DNA of 42,001 nt, taken from positions 1 through 42,001 of the forward strand of contig CAZAXD010000018.1 of assembly GCA_964489015.1 (NCBI GenBank), written 5' to 3'. The translations under genes and the position numbers were made by a program. Position 1 is the first letter of the stretch; every line of letters begins with the position of its first letter. The stretch comes from JAPYWM01 sp964489015. GTDB lineage: Bacteria > Bacteroidota > Bacteroidia > SpSt-205. Under the pieces are notes generated by a model. That model saw nothing but the letters and a program-made list of their open reading frames with translations, made no database searches and had not been told where the DNA came from. Shown in pieces: positions 33,295 through 41,944 of the stretch.

Positions 33295-34568
33295 CCGAGG
33301 TAAGCCTCTGGTGATAGGGTGGGCTGCCATTGCCCCTCTTTCAATTCCTGAAGGGTTTTCTCATAAGCCTCGGGGTCATTGGCTTTGCGCCGGAGGGTTT
33401 GGGTGGCTTCTGCGACCACCTCTGGATGCGCGTGGAGATCGGCGGTGATACGATCGGCTTGGACCTCAAGGCGGCTTAGTCCCTCCCGCAGCGCTTGTAC
33501 TCCTATGAGCCCATGGGCTAAAGCGACGCCCAAATTTCGCAGGACTGTGGAGTCTGTTAGGTCGCGTTGCAGGCGGGAGATGGGCAACTTCTCACTCATG
33601 AGCTGCCATAAGGCATTCGCTAGGCGAAAATTGCCTTCTGCGAGCTCAAAAGCAATGGGGTTGACTTTGTGGGGCATGGTCGAGGAGCCTATCTGGCCTT
33701 CGCTGCGCTTAATGCTGAGATAGCCCCGGTGTGTGTACAACCATAGGTCCTGACAGAGGTCTAGAAGGATACTCTGCAGGCGATGTAGGCTATCCCATCG
33801 CTCGGCCCAGCGCTCATAGGGTACAATCTGGGTCGTGACTGGAAACCGAGCCAGCCCCAGTCTTTGGGCAAAGCGATCAAAAAAGGCTATCCAGTCGACT
33901 TCGGGGAATGCTAATTGGTGCGCATTGAGGTTGCCTACGGCGCCGCCGAGCTTTGCCCAGTAGGGAATGGCGCGCAGCTGATTTAGCTCGGTTTGGGCGC
34001 GTAATACGAAGACATAGAGCTCCTTTCCGAGTGTCGTCGGCGAGGCCGGCTGCCCATGCGTAAACCCGAGCATGGGCAGGTTTCGGTAGCGATAGGCCAA
34101 ATGATGCAGCTCAGACAAAAGCGCTTCGACGGCAGGTAGATACACGTTATTCAAGGCATCCCGCCACATCAGCGGCTGCGCTGTGTTATTGACATCCTGG
34201 GAGGTGAGCCCAAAGTGGATGTAAGCGAGGGTAGGGTGTAGATTAGAAGGTAGGCGCTTTTGCCAGGTTTCTCGGAGATAGTACTCGATCGCTTTGACGT
34301 CGTGCTGGGTTTGCTTTTCCAGGGCTTCTAATCGTTGGAGCGCTATGTCCTCAAAATTCTCGTAGACCTCCCATAGGGCCTTGCGCCAGGTACTTGGGAA
34401 GTCCGCAAGGGGGGACAGCGGCAGCTCGATCAGCGCCTCGAAGTACGCTATCTCGACATAGAGTCTGTAGCGAAAGAACGCTGCTTCACTCAGGTAGGCG
34501 CGCAAAGGGGCCGTATAACGCTGATAGCGCCCATCGATAGGGGATAAGAGCCACCGATCTCCGCTCAT
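33258..34568 (-). CDS. purB: Adenylosuccinate lyase
   Basis: The product is 436 residues. The signature GSSTMPHKVNPIAFE of the fumarase/aspartase superfamily is present, as are TSQDVNNTAQ and GFTHGQPASPTT. PurB acts twice in purine synthesis, releasing fumarate from SAICAR and from adenylosuccinate. It is the last gene of the nine-gene minus-strand unit. Its start overlaps the fabI stop as ATGA, and its 3' end overlaps the SirB1-type gene. Confidence 0.95.
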   Translation of the reverse strand: MSGDRWLLSPIDGRYQRYTAPLRAYLSEAAFFRYRLYVEIAYFEALIELPLSPLADFPSTWRKALWEVYENFEDIALQRLEALEKQTQHDVKAIEYYLRETWQKRLPSNLHPTLAYIHFGLTSQDVNNTAQPLMWRDALNNVYLPAVEALLSELHHLAYRYRNLPMLGFTHGQPASPTTLGKELYVFVLRAQTELNQLRAIPYWAKLGGAVGNLNAHQLAFPEVDWIAFFDRFAQRLGLARFPVTTQIVPYERWAERWDSLHRLQSILLDLCQDLWLYTHRGYLSIKRSEGQIGSSTMPHKVNPIAFELAEGNFRLANALWQLMSEKLPISRLQRDLTDSTVLRNLGVALAHGLIGVQALREGLSRLEVQADRITADLHAHPEVVAEATQTLRRKANDPEAYEKTLQELKEGQWQPTLSPEAYLGYASSLVPPPEN

Positions 34569-35362
34569 GAGAGTAGGGCCTCGGAAATCCCCATGTTCGA
34601 GAAGCCGCCATCGTGATAAAGGGTCTGCATCGTCACAAACCGCGTATAATCCGAAAAGAGCACCACGATGTAGTCAGCACAGGCTTCTGCTGGCGCATTA
34701 CCAAGCGGGGAAAGCTTCTGGGCGTATTCATACATCCTGTCAAAGCCTGCGATGCCGCTGCCAGCCGTAGTAGGCGTAGGCGACTGGGAGACGATATTGA
34801 CCCGTGCGCCTAATTCCTTTCCTAGCCAGTAACCAAACATGCGGGCGATCGACTCCAAGAGCGCTTTGGCATCGGTCATGTCCCCGTATCTCGGAAAGAC
34901 TCGCTGCGCTGCAATGTAGCTTAGCGCCACAATAGAAGCCCCTCGATGGAAAGCTCCCTTTTGTCGCCCCACCTGTAGCATCTTGTGAAACGAAATCGCG
35001 GAGACATCTAACGTTTTCTGATATAATTCGTAGTCTATCTCTGGATAGCTGCGATTTTTGCGAATATTAGGGGACATACCTACGGAATGTAGGAGAAAGT
35101 CGATCGGACGTCCAAAATGAGATAGTGCAACCTGATAGAGATTTTCAATATCGGCTATTTGGGTAAGGTCTGCTGGGACCAGGGGGACGCCCAGCTTGTC
35201 TGCTAATTGCTTGGGCTTACCCAGGCGTAGCGCCACCGGGGCATTGGTTAGGAGAATCTGAGCACCTTCGGCATGAGCCCTTCCCGCTGTATGCCAGGCG
35301 ATCGACTTTTCATCCAAGGCACCCGTGATGATGCCGCACTTCCCAGTGAGTAGATTAGTCAT
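34565..35362 (-). CDS. fabI: Enoyl-ACP reductase
   Basis: The product is 265 residues. It has the FabI version of the SDR fold: GIITGALDEKSIAW at the cofactor site, HSVGMSP for the substrate loop, and the catalytic set in LSYIAAQRVFPRYGDMTDAK with two Tyr and a Lys spaced as in E. coli FabI. It reduces the enoyl-ACP double bond in fatty-acid synthesis. The ATG at 35362 overlaps the preceding gene by 8 bases and directly precedes conserved sequence; a longer frame from 35410 is not supported. Confidence 0.93.
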   Translation of the reverse strand: MTNLLTGKCGIITGALDEKSIAWHTAGRAHAEGAQILLTNAPVALRLGKPKQLADKLGVPLVPADLTQIADIENLYQVALSHFGRPIDFLLHSVGMSPNIRKNRSYPEIDYELYQKTLDVSAISFHKMLQVGRQKGAFHRGASIVALSYIAAQRVFPRYGDMTDAKALLESIARMFGYWLGKELGARVNIVSQSPTPTTAGSGIAGFDRMYEYAQKLSPLGNAPAEACADYIVVLFSDYTRFVTMQTLYHDGGFSNMGISEALLS

Positions 35363-36161
35363 GGCTTGGCAAAATAACGACCTCTTGGCTATCTGGCTCA
35401 AGCCGGGCAAGCCCCATCTCTATTAGACGGGGTAAAACCGTTTGGATCTGGGCTTTAGATAGACCTTTTGCCAAGCCTCGCTGGTGCAATAAGACCGTAA
35501 ACCCTTTCTTGATTAGGCGTCGGCCCGGCTCTATCTTGCGTATCTCGGCGACGATGTTATCCCAGATGGCGGGTGGTATCGCTATTTCCTGGGCTTTGGA
35601 AGCGGGGAGAGATGTCCGAGAACTTTGAGTAGGCTGGACTTGGGCTAAGGTAGTTTCGCTGGAGAGCGCTTCGGACGTACCCGGACGACGCTTTTCCCCC
35701 AGCTTTTGGGATTCCTCGGTCCTTACGTCTTTGGCGGCTTTGTCTTGCTTCGGTGGCGGTGTAACTTCTTCCGCGGAGGACACCGCATAATCACTCGCTA
35801 GCATATGATGGGCTATATAACCCCGCTCCCTAAAAAACTGCACGAGCCCCTCCCAGGCCGACTGAGACCCGCCTATGAAATAAATTTTGTAATACTTTTC
35901 CCGACGCCGTCCAATCTCATAACAGACTCGCTTGAGTATGTAGGGGATGGAGTCCTCCTCATAACGGGGGAGTAGGATATTCTTGGCATTATACTCTCGA
36001 TATATGCTAAAGGAGTGCGGAATCTTTTGACTGAAAAAGAGCCATAGATCCAGCCGTTTTTCGCTCTCCAGGAAATTGAAGTCGTAATGTACCTTCGGCG
36101 CGAGACTGTCGCCATCGATGACGACTAATACCCGCCTTTTATTGGGTTTAGGTTTCTCCAT
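35355..36161 (-). CDS. NYN/PIN-like protein with C-terminal winged-helix-like domain
   Basis: The product is 268 residues. The N-terminal 130 residues look like a NYN/PIN nuclease fold: VLVVIDGDSL with D16 and D18, a WLFFSQ strand, YKIYFIGG and FFRERGYIAHHML. The second acidic site usually read as SGDSDF is IGGSQSAW here, so activity may be lost or altered. A low-complexity charged linker (about 130-190) joins a C-terminal helical domain (195-268) resembling LOTUS/OST-HTH. I do not recognise a named family. It overlaps era by 14 bases and fabI by 8. Confidence 0.65.
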   Translation of the reverse strand: MEKPKPNKRRVLVVIDGDSLAPKVHYDFNFLESEKRLDLWLFFSQKIPHSFSIYREYNAKNILLPRYEEDSIPYILKRVCYEIGRRREKYYKIYFIGGSQSAWEGLVQFFRERGYIAHHMLASDYAVSSAEEVTPPPKQDKAAKDVRTEESQKLGEKRRPGTSEALSSETTLAQVQPTQSSRTSLPASKAQEIAIPPAIWDNIVAEIRKIEPGRRLIKKGFTVLLHQRGLAKGLSKAQIQTVLPRLIEMGLARLEPDSQEVVILPSHD

Positions 36162-37062
36162 AAGGCAAATTTATAGACAAGTCATAACTCCATTCGCGCA
36201 GTCTGCTGATAGATTGACGCCAATCTCGTGCTACTTTTACATATAGTTCCAGATAGACGCGCTTTCCAATAAGGTCCTCTATTTCTCTTCTGGCAGAGGT
36301 GCCAATTTTTTTTATCATTTTTCCTTCTTTTCCTATGACTATAGGTTTGTGGCTGGGCTTTTCGACAAAGATGGTAGCCGAGATGTGGTCCAGGTCTGGT
36401 CCTTCTCGGTAGTCTGTGATGACTACTTCGGTGCCGTAGGGAATTTCTTCTTGGAGGTGAAGGTACAGCTGCCTTCGAATAATTTCCGCTGCGAAAAAGC
36501 GAAGGGGTTGTGTGGTAACCTCCGTCGGGTCATACAGGGGAGGGCTAGGTGGCAAGTTCTCAAAAATCGCTTCCAATAGAGGCTCAAGGGAGTCCGTCAA
36601 AGAGGCGTGTAGCAGAGCCTTAGGTGCGTAAGGCGTGGCCCATGGCGTCACTTCCTGACGAAAAAGGTCTCGTTGAGCTGGGCCTAGCTTGTCAAGATGG
36701 GTCAGGGCTATGAGTAAGGGCTTAGTTTGTGACGCTAAGAGATGATGTACGGCTTCCGGTAGGGTTGGGAGCCTGGGAGCCGCTAAAACGAGGAGCCAGA
36801 GGTCGGCGGCGCGTGCAGTTTTCAGGCTATGGTTCTGCAGGGCTTGATGCCAGGCGTTGCGTGGCCGCTCTATCCACCCGGGCGTGTCTAAAAGGATAGC
36901 TTGGCCTTCTGGCCGCGAGACGATGCCCTGCAGAGTAAATCGCGTGGTCTGTGGCTTGGGGGTAACAGCCGCGAGCGATAACCCGACTAGGCGATTAAAG
37001 AGGGTGGATTTGCCAGCATTAGGTGCGCCTAATAGGGCCACAAACCCCGCCTTACTCTCCAT
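36148..37062 (-). CDS. era: GTPase Era, with atypical G4 motif
   Basis: The product is 304 residues, normal for Era. G1 is GAPNAGKST at 12-20, G3 is DTPG at 59-62, and the C-terminal KH domain has VIGKEGKMIKKIG. Era binds 16S rRNA near its 3' end during 30S maturation. The guanine-specificity motif G4, normally NKxD, reads THLD at 121-124. I checked the codons on the minus strand and the change is in frame and not a track error. The start overlaps the tlpA-like stop by 11 bases. Confidence 0.92.
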   Translation of the reverse strand: MESKAGFVALLGAPNAGKSTLFNRLVGLSLAAVTPKPQTTRFTLQGIVSRPEGQAILLDTPGWIERPRNAWHQALQNHSLKTARAADLWLLVLAAPRLPTLPEAVHHLLASQTKPLLIALTHLDKLGPAQRDLFRQEVTPWATPYAPKALLHASLTDSLEPLLEAIFENLPPSPPLYDPTEVTTQPLRFFAAEIIRRQLYLHLQEEIPYGTEVVITDYREGPDLDHISATIFVEKPSHKPIVIGKEGKMIKKIGTSARREIEDLIGKRVYLELYVKVARDWRQSISRLREWSYDLSINLPYGET

Positions 37063-38356
37063 AAATAGTGCGAAGCCGCTCTTCTAAGGCCGGTCCTCGA
37101 AGCCCTTTAGCCACAATTCGTCCTTCGGGATCAACGAGCACCGTATACGGAATGCCATTCACCCGATAAAGCTGGGCAGCTGCAGATTGCCAACCCTTGA
37201 GGTCGCTGACATGCACCCAGGTAAGCTTGTCTTGCTCGATAGCCCGTAACCAGGCTTCTCGCTGCTGATCGAGGCTGACCCCGAAAATCTCGAACCCCTT
37301 AGGGTGATACTTCTGATAGAGGCGAACGACATTGGGGTTTTCCATGCGGCAGGGGCGACACCAGCTCGCCCAAAAATCGATGAGAACCCAACGCCCCCGT
37401 AGCTCAGAAAGCTTGCGGACCTGCCCATCAGGTCCAGGTAGGACAATATCAGGCGCCGGTTGCCCTTTCCGCAGAGTCCCCTCCGCTTGCAAAAGGCCCT
37501 CCAGTTGGGCCTTTCGGTCGTCTTCTGCAAATCGCTTGATAAATAGTTCGGCTGCACTCATGAAGAGATCAGACCGGCCAGTCTGCTGGGCAGCTGCTAA
37601 TAAGGCGACGATAGAGTTCTTTTGCACAGCCAAAGGTGCTTTCTGGAGAGCATCCCAGCGCATCAGGTAGCTCAGAAGGGAGTCCTCCGGCATCACAGCT
37701 AGAGCTACCTGCCAGGTATACTGAAACCGCCCAAAGAGCTCCGGTATGCTAGCCAGCCGTTCATCGCCCAAGGGAACAGCCGACCAGAGGTTACGTATTA
37801 GGTTTTCCCAAGTCGCTTGCGGAGAAGCACCTGGCACATAGTCTATGCCTTTGTAGAAGGGCGCATATAAGCGTACGGCCGGGTTGGTACTTTTAGCAGC
37901 CTGGATTATGAGACTGTCCATTTGCCTTTCTAAGGTCCTTTTGGTGAGCGTATCACCTGCTTGCTGCTGAAAAGCCTGAAAGAGCCTTGCTAGGGTCCGC
38001 TTTAGCGTCAGAAATTCAGCGGCTTCCTTAGCATTTTCGCAGGTGTAACGCTGAAATAGGTCCTGCACACTTCCCTTGATAATGGGCACTTCTTTAGCAC
38101 TGAGATAGAAGAGATCACCCTCCTGTGGGGAGACGCCCCACCAATAAAAGCCCGGGGCCGGCCGTGGCCCGCTAAAACTAAATTCCCCTTCTTGAACCGC
38201 AGCGCGTCCTACTATCTGCCAGCGTCCTGCATCCCACTGAAAGAGATATACCGAATCGCGGTTCAGTCCCGTAATTTCTCCCCTTAGATAAGTCGCGCCA
38301 GATTGGCAGCTGCTGATGCCCATGAGGGCTAATGCTGTAAACGCGAAACGAATCAT
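37052..38356 (-). CDS. TlpA-like thioredoxin lipoprotein with DUF4369-type N-terminus
   Basis: The product is 434 residues. A lipobox (GISSC, Cys17) is followed by a beta-rich N-terminal domain of DUF4369 type (about 20-110), a helical middle part, and a C-terminal TlpA/ResA thioredoxin domain (about 290-434) with FWASWCRPCRMENP and GIPYTVLVDPEG. Such lipoproteins are common in Bacteroidota and act as periplasmic thiol-disulfide oxidoreductases. Its start overlaps the ligase stop as ATGA. Confidence 0.88.
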   Translation of the reverse strand: MIRFAFTALALMGISSCQSGATYLRGEITGLNRDSVYLFQWDAGRWQIVGRAAVQEGEFSFSGPRPAPGFYWWGVSPQEGDLFYLSAKEVPIIKGSVQDLFQRYTCENAKEAAEFLTLKRTLARLFQAFQQQAGDTLTKRTLERQMDSLIIQAAKSTNPAVRLYAPFYKGIDYVPGASPQATWENLIRNLWSAVPLGDERLASIPELFGRFQYTWQVALAVMPEDSLLSYLMRWDALQKAPLAVQKNSIVALLAAAQQTGRSDLFMSAAELFIKRFAEDDRKAQLEGLLQAEGTLRKGQPAPDIVLPGPDGQVRKLSELRGRWVLIDFWASWCRPCRMENPNVVRLYQKYHPKGFEIFGVSLDQQREAWLRAIEQDKLTWVHVSDLKGWQSAAAQLYRVNGIPYTVLVDPEGRIVAKGLRGPALEERLRTIYGE

Positions 38357-39783
38357 GTTCTTAAGTCTCCAGTTTGAGTGAGATTGTTGGTGGATTCTTT
38401 TGATTTTTGTCTAAGGTGCCATTCTATAGCCATGGCTATTCCCCAGTGTAGGTAGACTAGGGCCGCCATTTTTCCATGATCCATGAAATTATTCACCACA
38501 CCACTCAGGTAATAGGATAGTAAGGGTAAGCCGGCTAGAAGACCTGCCATCTGCTCCTCTCTGCTTTGAGCTTGTGCCACCAATCGATACGGATAATACA
38601 AGCTCACAAAATAAATAAGTACAAGCAGCCCAAATCCAATAAAGCCCATCTCGGCAGCAGCCGTGAGGTACTCACTATGAACGCCTGCAAAGCGCTCCTT
38701 GTACTTGCGAAATATAGCCCAGTATCGGGTCTTGCTCTTCTCGTAATGGTAATATTCTGCAAAGGTGCTCGGACCTATACCTGTGAAAGGGTGACTTATG
38801 GCTTGCTCGAGGGCTATCTGCCAGCGGTGGAGACGCCCAAGATTTGAGACATTGGACTCAACATTCGTAGAGCTAGCCAACATCTTGCCCAGGTCGCCAC
38901 CTGCTTTGTAAGACATATCCTCTAATAGGGTCGCATTATTGATTGCATAAACTAAGCCTGCTGAGCCGCCTAGTAGGGTGATGCTAATCATCAAAAATCG
39001 AAATAAGGGAGTCTGCCTGTTTAGCCAACCCAATATCCAGGTTCCATTCAAAACTACAATCCCTACCAGCCAAGCAGCCCGGCTGTAAGCTAAAAACCAC
39101 GCAACTGCTGTAACGATAGTCCCAACTATCACCCAAACTCCGCTTTCCCGCTTCTTATACCATAAGAGCACTCCGTAAGCAACTAGCATCCATAGAGTGA
39201 ACGCACCATACACGGTATGCTCCCGAAAAAAGGGTGTGATGGCAATCATTGTCACTTCTTTACTTGCACCTAATAAAAGGTGTTCGACTATACAAAAAAA
39301 TAGAACTACTATCAATAAAGGAGTTACGTATTCAGAATATATCCTTTCTATGGAAGTGGTTAGGCTATTCCGTAAGTACACGTATGACAGAAGGCCATAT
39401 CCAAAAAAGTAAATTAGTTGAATGATAAAGTACTTTATCGAAATCTGTGGATTAGATGATAGCAAGCTGCATAGGAACATCCAGGCGAAGTAGGCCAGAC
39501 TTATCAGACCGAGCCGCGTTTGGGAGGTTATCGTAGCAATCGAGCGGCCTGTAAAAAGTAGAGAAAGCACCAGGATAGGCGCCCAAAAGTCAGACGGAAA
39601 AAAGAATACAGTATCAGCGGAAAGACCTATTATATCCCCAGTAAGCACTTCACTGGAAAGCGGGATGGAGGCTATGGCTAATATCCATACAGCGTGGGGC
39701 GATCGGGTTAGCGCAAGGAAGCACCCAACAACCAGAAGTGCTAAGCCCAAGTAGGTGACAAGGTCGTAATAATTAATCGGCAT
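38353..39783 (-). CDS. O-antigen ligase family membrane protein
   Basis: The product is 476 residues with about 11-12 membrane segments. The large periplasmic loop holds HRWQIALEQAISHPFTGIGPSTFAEYYH and GVHSEYLTAAAEMGFIGFGLL, matching the Wzy/WaaL-type family. It may ligate O-antigen or polymerise a surface polysaccharide. Base composition is richer in A/T than its neighbours (about 32% GC in 39301-39360, by count), which could mean a transferred or fast-evolving gene. It overlaps the deformylase gene by 11 bases and couples to the TlpA-like gene as ATGA. Confidence 0.85.
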   Translation of the reverse strand: MPINYYDLVTYLGLALLVVGCFLALTRSPHAVWILAIASIPLSSEVLTGDIIGLSADTVFFFPSDFWAPILVLSLLFTGRSIATITSQTRLGLISLAYFAWMFLCSLLSSNPQISIKYFIIQLIYFFGYGLLSYVYLRNSLTTSIERIYSEYVTPLLIVVLFFCIVEHLLLGASKEVTMIAITPFFREHTVYGAFTLWMLVAYGVLLWYKKRESGVWVIVGTIVTAVAWFLAYSRAAWLVGIVVLNGTWILGWLNRQTPLFRFLMISITLLGGSAGLVYAINNATLLEDMSYKAGGDLGKMLASSTNVESNVSNLGRLHRWQIALEQAISHPFTGIGPSTFAEYYHYEKSKTRYWAIFRKYKERFAGVHSEYLTAAAEMGFIGFGLLVLIYFVSLYYPYRLVAQAQSREEQMAGLLAGLPLLSYYLSGVVNNFMDHGKMAALVYLHWGIAMAIEWHLRQKSKESTNNLTQTGDLRT

Positions 39784-40321
39784 GGCGAGTCGGATAAGAA
39801 GTTTCCACCTGGCCGGCCTGCAGGCGTCTGAGACGGCCCCGCAAAAGCTGGCGTCTCAGAGGCGAGAGGTAATCAATAAATAATTTACCCTGCAGATGAT
39901 CATACTCATGCTGAATAATGCGTGCCACGATACCGTGGTAAGTGACCTCATAAGGCCCGCCCTCTAAGTCCCAGTAGTGCAGACGAATCGCTCTAGGCCG
40001 ATAGATGGTTTCTCGAATGCCTGGCATGCTCAGACACCCTTCCTCATGGGGCACCTGAGTCGGATCGTAGTCGAGTATTTCTGGGTTGATAAAGACACCG
40101 CGGAAAGGCGGCTCTCCCGGGTCTTGTAAGGGTTCTGCATCTACCACAAAAACCTGAAGCGATACCCCAATCTGCGGTGCTGCTAAGCCTACACCATCCG
40201 CCGCCCGCATGGTATCCCATAGATTCGTGATGAGTTGGGGAAGTTGCGGATCCCGTAAATCAGCAGGTCTGGCTTTCTGCCGCAAAACAGGAATCCCGTA
40301 CAGGACGATCGGGACTACCAT
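39773..40321 (-). CDS. def: Peptide deformylase
   Basis: The product is 182 residues. All three motifs are present: GVGLAAPQIG, EGCLSMPG and QHEYDHLQG, giving the metal ligands Cys and two His with the catalytic Glu. It removes the N-formyl group from new proteins. It overlaps ruvX by 7 bases and the ligase gene by 11. Confidence 0.96.
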   Translation of the reverse strand: MVVPIVLYGIPVLRQKARPADLRDPQLPQLITNLWDTMRAADGVGLAAPQIGVSLQVFVVDAEPLQDPGEPPFRGVFINPEILDYDPTQVPHEEGCLSMPGIRETIYRPRAIRLHYWDLEGGPYEVTYHGIVARIIQHEYDHLQGKLFIDYLSPLRRQLLRGRLRRLQAGQVETSYPTRHAD

Positions 40322-40719
40322 GAGCCTTTACGTAGCAGGTATGCCTGCAAAATTACGACGGCGCTGGCTTCATCCCAAGTGCCTTTTTTGTGGCGTTGGC
40401 GCCGTGGTTGCTGGCGCACCCAGTACCCCGCTTCCACAGTCGAGAGCCGCTCGTCAATCAAAACAACCTTCTTTTCTGGGAAGGACTGTCGAAGCCACCG
40501 ACATAAACCCTCTACGTGCGGCGTTGTGTCCGTAGGCGCGCCGCTGAGTTGTCTCGGATAGCCTACCACGAAGGTGGCCACTTCCGAGGCTAGGGCTGCT
40601 AAGCGAGCCCGCAGCTCTGACGTGGCTACCGTCTCTAAGGGCAGGGCTATCCGCTGCTCCGGATCAGTCCATGCCAAGCCCGTTCGCTTAAGGCCAAAAT
40701 CTATCGCTAAGGCCCGCAC
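40315..40719 (-). CDS. ruvX: Putative pre-16S rRNA nuclease / Holliday junction resolvase RuvX (YqgF)
   Basis: The product is 134 residues with a GTG start. The YqgF fold is shown by RALAIDFGLKRTGLAW, VVGYPRQLSG, LIDERLSTVEA and DEASAVVILQAYL with the conserved acidic residues. The family processes the 16S rRNA 5' end. The GTG lies 4 bases after the stop of the Cys-rich secreted gene. Confidence 0.92.
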   Translation of the reverse strand: MRALAIDFGLKRTGLAWTDPEQRIALPLETVATSELRARLAALASEVATFVVGYPRQLSGAPTDTTPHVEGLCRWLRQSFPEKKVVLIDERLSTVEAGYWVRQQPRRQRHKKGTWDEASAVVILQAYLLRKGSW

Positions 40720-40722
40720 CCT

Positions 40723-41940
40723 CTACCGCGTTACGAGGAAGCGAACCAGTTGCAGGCTCCCGTCTTGCAGTTCAAACACCGCCTGATAAACACCCGGTTC
40801 CAGGCCCAACTGCTGGAGTGCTAACGGCGTCGGGGACCAAATGGTGGCAATCTCCCGCAAACCATCCCACACGGATACCCGCACCACCTCCTCTGCTGTG
40901 AAGATATACGGCGCGCTGCTGCCAGAGCCGCCCAGCCTTACCCGCGTTGTGCCGTCCCCGCCGTAGTAGACGATCGCACTCCGCGCTACCTCGCCCCGCA
41001 AGCTAGTATGGGCAAGGTAGTAGTAACCGCGGGCGGGCAGAGACGTCTCGCCTGCCGCTGGCAAACCGGCTCGCACCAGCACTGCCCCAGTGCCCCCCTC
41101 AGGCTGGTACCACAGTTCCAGCGGTCCGGCCACCTCCATGGCTCGCCAGCGAAGGCGCCCCCCTTCTACGACTACTTCCGCCCAGACAACCGGCAATGTC
41201 GTGACAGGCGGAATCGCACACGTATTACTAGCATTACCTAACGAGACGCCATTCGAGCCGCCGCCACTGTAGTAGCACGCACTTGTAGAGGGATTGACAC
41301 CATTTTGACCTTCTGTAAGACCTATGCAAATGCTGGGGTCAATCAGAAAGTAATTCCCATCTGCCCCTGTGAGGCTGCCCCGGTAATTCACGGTCATGGA
41401 GCAGGCCGGCATCCCCGTAAAGGCAATGCGCGTACGACGATTTTGGGTAGTAGAGGGCGTATTGAGGTAGCGGCCCTGCCCGTTAGTGTTATTTGTGAAG
41501 AGCACGTAGACCGTGCCGGCTCCGCAAAAGCTAGAAAGGTTGGGAAGCGTAGTCGGAATCCCCGCGAAGACAATAATAAAACTCCCCGCTGGGATCGTCG
41601 TATTTGAAGGTGGGCAGGCATAGGTAGTACCGGCACAGGCGCTGGCATTCATACTGGTGATGGTGGTTACATCACAGGTCCAGGTATAGGTGCAGGTGTA
41701 GCAGACCCAGCGCGTGGGCGAGTCATTGTCTAAACTGGCACTATTGGGATAAACCGGAAAAGAGACATTGAGGTCATTGATATTGAAGCTAATGGGCGTA
41801 AAGAAGATGAGGTGCTCATTGAGCCCTTCCTCTGTGCCTGCCCCACAGGCGTCGAACATAACATATCGTAAGTAGGGGCAGCTTTGGGCAGAAACGGCTA
41901 TAGGAAGCAAGCCTAAGAGGAGCAGACTTACTTTTTTCAT
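40723..41940 (-). CDS. Cys-rich secreted protein with T9SS-like C-terminus
   Basis: The product is 405 residues. A clear signal peptide (KKVSLLLLGLLPIAVSAQS) is followed by about 225 residues with 12 cysteines, all in the N-terminal two-thirds, and Ser/Thr/Asn-rich loops. The last 150 residues are beta-rich and end with GVYQAVFELQDG, like a T9SS sorting domain. I do not recognise the N-terminal domain. Secretion and surface attachment by T9SS are inferred. It is the first gene of the nine-gene unit, and starts 4 bases after a TATCTTTG box. Confidence 0.75.
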   Translation of the reverse strand: MKKVSLLLLGLLPIAVSAQSCPYLRYVMFDACGAGTEEGLNEHLIFFTPISFNINDLNVSFPVYPNSASLDNDSPTRWVCYTCTYTWTCDVTTITSMNASACAGTTYACPPSNTTIPAGSFIIVFAGIPTTLPNLSSFCGAGTVYVLFTNNTNGQGRYLNTPSTTQNRRTRIAFTGMPACSMTVNYRGSLTGADGNYFLIDPSICIGLTEGQNGVNPSTSACYYSGGGSNGVSLGNASNTCAIPPVTTLPVVWAEVVVEGGRLRWRAMEVAGPLELWYQPEGGTGAVLVRAGLPAAGETSLPARGYYYLAHTSLRGEVARSAIVYYGGDGTTRVRLGGSGSSAPYIFTAEEVVRVSVWDGLREIATIWSPTPLALQQLGLEPGVYQAVFELQDGSLQLVRFLVTR

Positions 41941-41944
41941 GGTG

